Shown in pieces: positions 1-5,893 of a stretch of DNA of 5,918 nucleotides. Made by a program: the position numbers and the translations under genes. The first letter of the stretch is position 1. Each line of letters starts with the position of its first letter. This DNA is from G039029935 sp039029935. GTDB lineage: Bacteria > Chloroflexota > Anaerolineae > Caldilineales > Caldilineaceae. The stretch covers positions 1 through 5,918 of the forward strand of contig JBCCFC010000891.1 of NCBI GenBank assembly GCA_039029935.1, given 5' to 3'. The notes below the pieces were generated by a model. It made no database searches and was not told where the DNA came from. It worked only from the letters and a program-made list of their open reading frames with translations.

Positions 1-246
1 GGCATGGGGCTGGCCATTGCCATTGTCTATTCTCGCACGGCCGAGATGAGCTTGATGCCCTGGGCGGTTATCAGTCAGACGATCCCAATTGTTGCCATTG
101 CCCCGATGATTATTGCACTCTTAGCCAATGACGCACAAAGACAAGGCCCTTGGCGAACCACACTGGGCATCAGCCTCGCTACAATTATTGTGTTTATCGC
201 TATGCAAAGCACCAATGTATTGAGCATCAGTAGCACATTACAATAA
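1..246 (+). CDS. ABC-transporter permease fragment (3' end, apparently truncated)
   Basis: The frame is open from the window edge, so the true start lies upstream; 81 residues are visible before TAA at 244-246. Hydrophobic stretches flank the segment SQTIPIVAIAPMI, which resembles the 'SQ-x-P-x-x-A-x-AP' region of NitT/TauT/ThiX-type permeases (importers of nitrate, sulfonates or thiamine precursors). In that family about 100 more residues normally follow, including the cytoplasmic EAA loop that docks on the ATPase. Here the protein ends about 50 residues after this motif, and a terminator hairpin begins 8 bp later. The fragment therefore looks like a C-terminally truncated permease, perhaps a pseudogene. 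A thiamine-precursor role is only suggested by the convergent thiN gene. An unrelated short membrane protein is the alternative. Confidence 0.5.
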   Translation, partial: GMGLAIAIVYSRTAEMSLMPWAVISQTIPIVAIAPMIIALLANDAQRQGPWRTTLGISLATIIVFIAMQSTNVLSISSTLQ

Positions 247-254
247 TGCCGCAC

Positions 255-305
255 AAAAGGCAAAACGCGGATGTTTCACGTGAAACATCCTCGTTTTGCC
301 TTTTT
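255..305 (+). terminator. Rho-independent terminator hairpin with parS at its apex
   Basis: The arms 255-267 (AAAAGGCAAAACG) and 292-304 are exactly complementary. Inside them are one C/T mismatch (268/291), two more pairs and then the 18-bp parS palindrome. The whole 50-bp inverted repeat thus has a single mismatched pair. A run of five T follows on the + strand (301-305). On the - strand the stem is followed by TTTT, so it could stop both the permease transcript and the convergent thiN operon transcript. Confidence 0.75.
272..287. other. parS: parS site 1 (ParB-binding partition site)
   Basis: TGTTTCACGTGAAACA matches the widely conserved bacterial chromosomal parS consensus at all 16 positions. 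It lies inside a larger 18-bp perfect palindrome (271-288). In known systems ParB (Spo0J) binds this site, loads as a CTP-dependent clamp and spreads, so that ParA and SMC can organise and segregate the origin region. No parA or parB gene is in the window. The site is intergenic, at the tip of the terminator hairpin at 255-305. Confidence 0.93.
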
Positions 306-318
306 GTATAACGCTATG

Positions 319-356
319 ATAAAGGCGAATGTTTCACGTGAAACATTCGCCTTTAT
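319..356. repeat. 38-bp perfect palindrome centred on parS site 2
   Basis: Bases 319-337 are the exact reverse complement of 338-356. The outer arms (ATAAAGGCGA and its complement) extend the parS core on both sides. The palindrome ends 4 bp past the stop codon of thiN, so the thiN transcript would carry a 19-bp stem directly after its stop. No strong T-run follows on either strand, so it is a weak terminator by itself, but it could protect the 3' end or act together with the hairpin at 255-305. Confidence 0.85.
330..345. other. parS: parS site 2 (ParB-binding partition site)
   Basis: This is a second perfect 16/16 match to TGTTTCACGTGAAACA. Its centre (337.5) is 58 bp from that of site 1 (279.5). 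The two sites share the core, but most of their flanking arm sequence differs, so they are not a simple recent duplication of the whole block. Clustered parS sites normally mark the origin-proximal part of a bacterial chromosome. Confidence 0.93.
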
Positions 357-360
357 GATT

Positions 361-999
361 CTAAAGCGTTTGGATCACCATCAATTTCCCAGACTGCATC
401 TCAATCGTAGCCATAGGTTTGGCGAATTCATTGCTAATCCCCCGGCTAGAGCCAAAGGGTAATGTTGCATTATCTAGCGGATAAACCAGCCCATCATCAT
501 AGGTAATTCCTGTAACCGTATCACTTAACGGCATCACGCTGAGAAAATTGCCAACAGTGCCATATAGCGTCAATGTTTCGGGACCCTGCATCAACTGCGC
601 TACTTGCGAGCCTTCAACCAATTTAATCGGCACGAGCCAGTCATTTCGCCCTAACATGAGCAAATTGCCCATTATCTGATCCAATCGGCCACCTAACGCA
701 CCCATCAACACAATCTCTATACAGCCATCATCTATCGCTCGCATGATGGCTAATTCTAAATCTGTATGATTCTTTGCCGCTGGATGACGGTCAATGAGTG
801 TACCCTGCGTCTGTAACTGTTCCACGACGTCTTCTTCTAAACTGTCGAGATCACCTACAATCACATGGGGACGACAGCCTAATGCCAAACAATGCCTTGT
901 GCCACCATCTGCGCCAACCAGATAATCATCAGCGGTAATCCATGCCTTGAGCGGGGCATAGTCATCAATGATGCCATTAATAAAGACGATTGCCCGCAT
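361..999 (-). CDS. thiN: Thiamine pyrophosphokinase (thiamine diphosphokinase)
   Basis: This 212-residue cytoplasmic enzyme transfers pyrophosphate from ATP to thiamine, giving the cofactor thiamine diphosphate. It has the usual length for the bacterial family. Signature segments are all present: ADGG (30-33), GDLDS (49-53), KNHTDLELA (76-84), GALGGRLDQ (100-108) with N112, and near the C-terminus SSRGISNEF (184-192), the thiamine-site loop. The acidic residues of GDLDS and of the TDLE segment are the expected metal and phosphate-handling residues. The ATG overlaps the stop of the upstream TPR gene as TAATG, which implies translational coupling; a GGAG lies only 2 bases from the ATG and an AAGG lies further back. 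It is the last gene of a three-gene operon and is followed by the two parS hairpins. Identification is firm. Confidence 0.95.
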   Translation of the reverse strand: MRAIVFINGIIDDYAPLKAWITADDYLVGADGGTRHCLALGCRPHVIVGDLDSLEEDVVEQLQTQGTLIDRHPAAKNHTDLELAIMRAIDDGCIEIVLMGALGGRLDQIMGNLLMLGRNDWLVPIKLVEGSQVAQLMQGPETLTLYGTVGNFLSVMPLSDTVTGITYDDGLVYPLDNATLPFGSSRGISNEFAKPMATIEMQSGKLMVIQTL

Positions 1000-2015
1000 T
1001 ACTCCGAAGAACCTTCCTCAGCAGGCTGAGACTCGCCATTATTTTGATTGCCCGCCTCATTTTCGGTTGGTTCAGCCGTTGCCATGCCAAAGGTCGGTGA
1101 TTGCATCAACTGCCCCATGCGTACTTTGGCAATCACAGCCAACTGTGGATTATCATCCTCAGCTTGGAGAAATGTTTTGTCAAACAGATCAACTGCTTTG
1201 ACAAAATCACCTTGAAATTCGGCAACACTGCCAAGCAAGAACGTTCCCTGCGGTTCATCTGGATTCAATTCTAAGGCTGTCTCTGCCGCAGCCTGTGCGC
1301 CTTCTAAATTGCCAACCTGAATGCGCCGATTGCCAATATATATCCACATCAGTTCTAGCCTATCAGAGAGCGTTACGGATGCCTGCTCAATGCTTTCATT
1401 AAACAGGTCTGCATCTTCTAGCTGTTCTGCCAGTACCGCTTGCCACAATAAAAGTTCGGGTTCATCTGGTAATATCTGCAATCCAGCCTGTGCAATTTCC
1501 AGTGCGCCCGCCCAGTCTTCCTCCAAAATTCGCTGTTCAATCTCTCCTGTACTCTCAACCACGAGAATTGTATCGGGGTTGGGTGGGAACAAGGTGTTGA
1601 TGGTCCAATAACCGCCAACAACAACGCCAACAACAATCGCAATGGTTGTTACAAGCCGTTTGATGGCTTGCCGTTGGCGTCGTCCAGCCTCTTGATCCAA
1701 ATACCACCAGAAGTTTTCGGCAGTTGGATATTTTCTGCGTAGTCGGGGAAACTGTCCGCTGCCGACCTTGCGCACCAATTCTCCGGGCTTGGTCGATAAA
1801 CGACTCAAGATTCCTTGCCAACGCCCTTCTTCGGGGCGTACATCAATATTTGCCTCTTTGAACGCAAGAATGCGTTCCTCAATTTTGTCGAGACGTAAAA
1901 GAAATTCTTCAATTGTCTCTGCGGTTGCACTCACAATCTGGCGTTCAGTGGTATCCAGCTCTTTCCGTAAGACGCTTGCCTCACTGTTCGCCCGTGAATC
2001 TACAGCATATGCCAT
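999..2015 (-). CDS. One-pass membrane protein with TPR repeats
   Basis: The 338 residues fall into clear parts. Residues 10-55 are charged and probably helical or coiled-coil. A basic stretch (RLRRK at 91-95, GRRQRQAIKR at 111-120) precedes one transmembrane helix at about 121-142. TPR-like helical pairs follow at about 158-186 (ending LQILPDEPEL), 228-256 (ending ALELNPDEP) and 257-285, and then an acidic, low-complexity tail (about 312-338, rich in E, N, Q, S). By the positive-inside rule the N-terminus is cytoplasmic and the TPR part is outside the membrane. TPRs bind other proteins, so a scaffold role is likely, but no specific function can be assigned. It starts 7 bp after the hydrolase gene, with an AGGA about 10 bases before the ATG inside that gene's last codons, and it overlaps thiN by 1 bp. 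Confidence 0.82.
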   Translation of the reverse strand: MAYAVDSRANSEASVLRKELDTTERQIVSATAETIEEFLLRLDKIEERILAFKEANIDVRPEEGRWQGILSRLSTKPGELVRKVGSGQFPRLRRKYPTAENFWWYLDQEAGRRQRQAIKRLVTTIAIVVGVVVGGYWTINTLFPPNPDTILVVESTGEIEQRILEEDWAGALEIAQAGLQILPDEPELLLWQAVLAEQLEDADLFNESIEQASVTLSDRLELMWIYIGNRRIQVGNLEGAQAAAETALELNPDEPQGTFLLGSVAEFQGDFVKAVDLFDKTFLQAEDDNPQLAVIAKVRMGQLMQSPTFGMATAEPTENEAGNQNNGESQPAEEGSSE

Positions 2016-2022
2016 CGTGTGC

Positions 2023-3093
2023 TTATCCTACTATTTCAACTTCCTTATCACTTACGACGTGATTTTCAAAATGACTGTCCTGCAACTCATAAACAGGGTC
2101 AGGGGGACTACCATTTCCACTAACATGATTCATATTTAAACTCAGAGAATTGGGCTGGCCGACTTTCGATTGTGCTCGCAGTCGCGCCTTCAACTCTTCT
2201 TCCTCGCGCTGAATTTCGCGGAAAACCCGATTCAAGCCAGATTTAATCTGGCTTTCAATTTTGGCTTTGCGCTCCGGTGGCACAGGGAACCAATCCAAAA
2301 CCTCTGTCACAAGCCCTGTCTTGGTCTCGTTTTTATTTTTGCCTTCATGATAATAATCACGGACACGCATTCGCGTAAACTCAATATACTCGGCCACGCG
2401 GTAGGTTGCATCGGGTGTGCAAACAGGTCCATGCCCTGGCACTAATCGTTCCGCTCCGAGTTCACGAATTAACTCCAATGCACGAAGCCACTCCAAGGTA
2501 TTCGCCTGTGCCATATACGGATGTTGATCTACCCACACGATATCGCCCACAAAGCAAATTTTCTCCTTGGGTAGCCAAACAATACTGGTTGCTGGTGTAT
2601 GTCCACCCACATAGATCAACTCGATTTCACGTGAACCATAGAGCAAGCGCGAACGATCTGTAAAGGTGACATGGGGTGGCACAATAATAATGTTATTCAA
2701 TTGATCTTGAATTTCAGGCTCACGCTTAAAGCTATTACGAACACGTTCTTTGAAATTATCCGTATAGCCCGACATTTCTTTGTGGGCACGTTCATGGGCA
2801 ATAACCGTAATCGGCATAAAATATTGGTTGCCAAGTGCATGTCCGCGATGGTGATCCGTGTTGATAATACATAGATAGGGTGCTTCTGGATAGAGTTCGC
2901 CAATTTGTGTCCGCCAGTCAAGTGCCTGCTGTGGGATCAACGGTGCATCAACCAAAGCCAAGCCTTCTTCTGTATGAATCACGCCGGGTGTACATCCGCG
3001 GTAAAGTGGGTTGATATAAATCCCTGGTGCTAGTTCTTCACGTTTGCCCAGCCCCGTCACACCAATTCGTACTGAACTACGTCGTCTTGCCAT
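2023..3093 (-). CDS. Metallo-beta-lactamase-fold hydrolase with altered metal motif
   Basis: The 356 residues form an MBL-fold domain (about 20-240) plus a charged helical extension (about 270-310) and a polar tail. Metal-site elements run in the expected order: TDHHRGH (79-85), GGHTPATS (163-170; H165), VGDIVWVD (182-189; D184) and PGHGPV (219-224; H221). The first motif is not the classical THxHxDH. Aligned to it, D80 stands at the first His, H82 and H85 are kept, and G84 replaces the Asp that usually binds the second metal. It may therefore be a one-metal or differently tuned hydrolase. No signal peptide is seen, so it is probably cytoplasmic; the substrate is unknown. It is the first gene of the operon. 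The ATG follows a weak GTGAG. No convincing promoter was found for it, although it must lie within the 495-bp divergent gap. Confidence 0.85.
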   Translation of the reverse strand: MARRRSSVRIGVTGLGKREELAPGIYINPLYRGCTPGVIHTEEGLALVDAPLIPQQALDWRTQIGELYPEAPYLCIINTDHHRGHALGNQYFMPITVIAHERAHKEMSGYTDNFKERVRNSFKREPEIQDQLNNIIIVPPHVTFTDRSRLLYGSREIELIYVGGHTPATSIVWLPKEKICFVGDIVWVDQHPYMAQANTLEWLRALELIRELGAERLVPGHGPVCTPDATYRVAEYIEFTRMRVRDYYHEGKNKNETKTGLVTEVLDWFPVPPERKAKIESQIKSGLNRVFREIQREEEELKARLRAQSKVGQPNSLSLNMNHVSGNGSPPDPVYELQDSHFENHVVSDKEVEIVG

Positions 3094-3124
3094 AGAGTTT
3101 TCTCACTATTTTACCATTACAAAT

Positions 3125-3153
3125 CTGATTTATCGAGGGGGTTATGCTATAAT
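3125..3153 (+). promoter_or_regulatory. Candidate sigma-70 type promoter toward the phosphofructokinase gene
   Basis: The extended -10 element TGCTATAAT (3145-3153) matches consensus fully. The -35 position at 17-bp spacing (3125-3130, CTGATT) is poor, which is common for extended -10 promoters. Transcription would begin near 3160 and leave a leader of about 430 bases before pfkA. It could equally drive a separate small RNA. Confidence 0.45.
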
Positions 3154-3478
3154 GCAGAAAAATTGGATGGTAGTTTTTCTGAACGACTAAACGAAAATAA
3201 TGCGGCGTTATGCAAGAGTTCATCATGTGTTCACGAGCTACCTATAGCTCTTGATTAACTGGATAACGCCTACACGCAATCTCTTAATCATATACTACAT
3301 TGCAGAGAGTGAAAAATTTGTAATCTGCATAGTATATATGGATTCAGAGTCGTTATCTATAGCCGTTATACAATTATGGGGTTGGACATGATCTGATAAT
3401 TGTGTTCTACCCAATTCAATCAAAACAGTTCATCAAAAAGAACGAAAACTGTCTGTCAATGGTGATAGGACGCAGCTT

Positions 3479-3521
3479 GGTGTCAGGCCGCTCTACATTG
3501 CCATACACCAGCGGCCTCACC
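3479..3521 (+). repeat. GC-rich hairpin in the pfkA leader
   Basis: AGGCCGCT (3485-3492) pairs with AGCGGCCT (3510-3517). GGTG (3479-3482) pairs with CACC (3518-3521) across a 2-base bulge, giving 12 pairs around a 17-base loop. It is the most GC-rich hairpin of the gap and lies about 70 bases before the ATG. The lack of a following T-run argues against a terminator. Confidence 0.55.
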
Positions 3522-3523
3522 GA

Positions 3524-3537
3524 TTCACATATGTGAA
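3524..3537. promoter_or_regulatory. 14-bp perfect palindrome, candidate operator
   Basis: TTCACATATGTGAA is perfectly symmetric and lies 51 bp before the pfkA ATG. The size suits a dimeric helix-turn-helix regulator. It resembles a reordered CRP-type half-site pair but is not the TGTGA-N6-TCACA arrangement. No regulator gene is nearby to assign to it. Confidence 0.4.
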
Positions 3538-3588
3538 AACTACACTTGAAATCAAACAAACTTGGGTTTCAAACAGAGCAAACGATAT

Positions 3589-5838
3589 ATGTCAAAATCT
3601 ATAAATAAAATACGTTTGGGCGTGTTGACAAGCGGTGGTGATGCGCCGGGGATGAATGCTGCCGTGCGTTCGGTGGTCCGTACTGCATTAGAAGCAGGTG
3701 CAAGAGTTTTTGCCATTTACGAAGGCTATCGCGGTATGATCGAGGGTGAGGATAAAATCGTATCGATGCAATGGGGTGATGTTGGTGGAATTTTACAACT
3801 AGGCGGTACAGTGATTGGGTCAGCACGGTGTGACAACTTTCATACCAAGGAAGGTCGCTTGATTGCAGTCCAAAACCTTGTTCAAAATGGGATTGATCGA
3901 CTGGTTGTCATTGGTGGTGATGGTAGTCTGACGGGTGCAACTCGCCTACGCAATGAGTGGTCGGAGTTGCTCCAAGAATTAGTCAAACAGGGTAAGATTA
4001 CAGAGGAGTTGGCCGCCGCCCACCCTTTTCTAGCAATTGCCGGTGTTGTAGGGTCGATAGACAACGACATGTACGGCACAGACCTGACAATTGGTGCAGA
4101 CACAGCACTCCATCGTATCACGGATGCAGTCGATGCTATTAGTAGTACGGCCGCCAGTCACCAACGCGCATTTGTTGTTGAGGTCATGGGACGAAATTGT
4201 GGCTACTTGGCGATGAAAGGGGCAATTGCCTCTGGTGCAGATTATGTATTTATTCCCGAAAGCCCACCGGAGACGGATGAGTGGGAAGAGCGCATGTGCG
4301 AGATTCTCTCGGAAGGTCTTCAATCAGGACGTCGAGACAGCATTGTGATGCTTGCTGAAGGAGCCTGTGATCGCAACGGAAATCCGATTACCTGTGAGCA
4401 GATTCGTAAAGTTTTGGAAGAAAGAATGGGCGAGGATGCGCGTATTACGGTTTTGGGACATGTCCAACGCGGGGGTGCGCCCAGCGCAAGAGATCGTATT
4501 ATTAGTACACTGATGGGGGCCGAAGCTGCCAAGGCTGTCTTAGAGGCGACAAATAGCAGTGAACCTGTGATGATCGGTATTTGCAACAACAAAATTGAAC
4601 GATTGCCATTGCTAGATTGTGTTGCCAAAACGCAGGAACTAACTCAAGCCATCAAAAGTGGTGACTTCCAAAAGGCAATGGATTTGCGAGGAGATACATT
4701 TAAGGAATCATTGAAGTCGCTTCGGACTTTGGTCCGTGCATTTCCCCATCCCGTTGAACCAGGCAAAAAGCCAATTCGATTTGCCGTGATGACACCAGGA
4801 AGCCCCTCTCCCGGTATGAATACAGCCGTGCGGGCGACAGTACGTCTGGGGCTGGATCATGGTCACATCCCTATCGGTATTTCACGTGGGTTTCGTGGGT
4901 TAATCAACGGTCAACTCGCAGAGATGGATTGGGGCAGCGTGAAAGGACTCGTTTCACAGGGTGGCTCAGACCTTGGTACAAGCCGAAAATTGCCAAAAAC
5001 AAGTGATTATTATACGATTGCGCGCAATTTAGAGCAGCATAATGTAGAGGCACTCGTCTTAATCGGCGGCTGGACTGGATATGAGGCAGCATTGAAGCTC
5101 TATGAAGAACGGCGTCATTTTCCGGCCTTTAACATTCCCATCATCTGTGTTCCTGCCAGCATCAACAATAGCTTGCCTGGTTCAGAGTTTAGCATTGGGG
5201 CCGATACTGCACTCAACAGCATTATTGATGCGGTTGATAAAATTAAACAATCCGCAGTTGCATCAAACCGCTGCTTTATTATTGAAGTGATGGGGCGTCG
5301 TTGTGGATATTTAGCCTTAAGCAGTGCATTGGCATCTGGTGCTGAACGTGTCTACTTGCATGAAGAGGGCGTCTCACTGGCCGATCTGCAACGAGATATT
5401 GACTTGTTGGTTGAAGGGTTTAGTAAAGGAAAAAGGCTTGGTATTTTGGTGCGTAACGAACATGCGCATCCGCTGTATACGGCTGATTTTCTAAGCAAAC
5501 TTTTTGAGGAAGAAGGTGAAGACCTTTTTGATGTACGTATCTCTGTTCTTGGTCATCTGCAACAAGGTGGCGACCCTTCCCCCTATGATCGGATTATGGC
5601 GACACGCATGGCTTCGGGTGTGATTAATTTGTTGGAGAAGGAATTCCAAACACCGTTCAGAGATGCACTTGCTGTTTGCATGGGGATTGAAGGGGAGTAC
5701 ATGAAGATGACCAATCTTTATGAAATTCCAAACATCTTTGATATGGAAAATCAGCGGCCCTATGAGCAGTGGTGGATGAATTTACGGCCATTGGCACGAA
5801 TGTTGGCCCAACCCTATCCTAATTTTGTTGAGCGATAA
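3589..5838 (+). CDS. pfkA: 6-phosphofructokinase, tandem two-lobe eukaryote-like type
   Basis: This 749-residue glycolytic enzyme phosphorylates fructose 6-phosphate with ATP. It is twice the usual bacterial length (about 320) and aligns end to end with animal PFK-1 as I remember it. The N-half (about 8-385) has GGDAPG (16-21), GGDGS (109-113), the catalytic SIDND (156-160; base D158), R193, MGRNCG (200-205), E257, R285 and HVQR (291-294). Gly at 112 and 155 indicates ATP rather than pyrophosphate use. It also carries the eukaryote-type insert around 121-155 (NEWSELLQELVKQGKITEE). The C-half (about 396-749) is a degenerate copy: GSPSPG at 404-409, GGWTG at 493-497 and SINNS at 524-528 replace the catalytic motifs, so it should be regulatory. 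The chosen ATG gives the usual short lead-in to the domain. The frame also extends to a TTG at 3562, but neither start has a strong ribosome site. The gene is divergent from the thiN operon. Confidence 0.96.
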   Translation: MSKSINKIRLGVLTSGGDAPGMNAAVRSVVRTALEAGARVFAIYEGYRGMIEGEDKIVSMQWGDVGGILQLGGTVIGSARCDNFHTKEGRLIAVQNLVQNGIDRLVVIGGDGSLTGATRLRNEWSELLQELVKQGKITEELAAAHPFLAIAGVVGSIDNDMYGTDLTIGADTALHRITDAVDAISSTAASHQRAFVVEVMGRNCGYLAMKGAIASGADYVFIPESPPETDEWEERMCEILSEGLQSGRRDSIVMLAEGACDRNGNPITCEQIRKVLEERMGEDARITVLGHVQRGGAPSARDRIISTLMGAEAAKAVLEATNSSEPVMIGICNNKIERLPLLDCVAKTQELTQAIKSGDFQKAMDLRGDTFKESLKSLRTLVRAFPHPVEPGKKPIRFAVMTPGSPSPGMNTAVRATVRLGLDHGHIPIGISRGFRGLINGQLAEMDWGSVKGLVSQGGSDLGTSRKLPKTSDYYTIARNLEQHNVEALVLIGGWTGYEAALKLYEERRHFPAFNIPIICVPASINNSLPGSEFSIGADTALNSIIDAVDKIKQSAVASNRCFIIEVMGRRCGYLALSSALASGAERVYLHEEGVSLADLQRDIDLLVEGFSKGKRLGILVRNEHAHPLYTADFLSKLFEEEGEDLFDVRISVLGHLQQGGDPSPYDRIMATRMASGVINLLEKEFQTPFRDALAVCMGIEGEYMKMTNLYEIPNIFDMENQRPYEQWWMNLRPLARMLAQPYPNFVER

Positions 5839-5864
5839 AATAAATCAAGTATAAAAAATCAAGT

Positions 5865-5893
5865 GGTAAAATCATTTAATGATTATCCTTTTT
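5865..5893 (+). terminator. Weak AT-rich hairpin, possible pfkA terminator
   Basis: AATCAT (5870-5875) pairs with ATGATT (5879-5884) around a 3-base loop, and flanking GG/CC can extend the stem imperfectly. Five T follow (5889-5893), then a second T-run (5900-5905). It begins 27 bp after the pfkA stop. The stem is AT-rich and therefore weak. The tail 5839-5918 holds no gene, and its only other oddity is ATCAAGT occurring twice (5844-5850 and 5858-5864). Confidence 0.3.

Larger units (their letters stand above)
3160..3588 (+). promoter_or_regulatory. Long intergenic leader rich in inverted repeats
   Basis: No convincing gene lies here. Complementary arms are 3204-3211/3263-3270 (8 bp), enclosing 3235-3240/3245-3250 and the competing pair 3213-3218/3248-3253. 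Further arms are 3290-3297 plus 3301-3306 paired with 3324-3329 plus 3330-3337 (14 bp with a 3-base bulge), 3370-3377/3396-3403, 3425-3430/3447-3452, 3479-3482 plus 3485-3492 paired with 3510-3517 plus 3518-3521 (12 bp with a 2-base bulge), and 3546-3551/3567-3572 just before the pfkA start. None is followed by a T-run. The density suggests a structured RNA leader, an embedded small RNA or a multi-site regulatory region. No known riboswitch class was recognised. Confidence 0.4.

Noticed and set aside
271..462. A 63-codon open frame beginning in the first parS palindrome.
   Set aside because: It starts at the ATG of the palindrome, runs antisense into thiN, and its sequence is the translation of parS and thiN antisense; no ribosome site is present.
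3338..3391. A 17-codon frame (MDSESLSIAVIQLWGWT) with two Trp codons, like an attenuator leader peptide.
   Set aside because: It has no ribosome-binding site and no terminator/antiterminator after it, and it leads to a glycolytic rather than a tryptophan gene.
3382..3410. TGATCTGATAAT resembles part of a TPP riboswitch (TGATCTGGATAAT), tempting because thiN is nearby.
   Set aside because: The essential CTGAGA segment and the rest of the TPP core are absent. The string forms one arm of a simple 8-bp inverted repeat, and it lies before pfkA rather than a thiamine gene in sense orientation.
3479..3521. The GC-rich hairpin as a terminator.
   Set aside because: No T-run follows on the + strand or on the - strand.
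3562..3588. Upstream TTG start extending PFK by 9 residues.
   Set aside because: There is no ribosome site before the TTG, which lies inside a small inverted repeat. The ATG at 3589 gives the normal short N-terminus.
4879..4894. TATTTCACGTGGGTTT as another parS-like site within pfkA.
   Set aside because: Only the left half and centre match; the right half is unlike parS, and the sequence is explained by coding.
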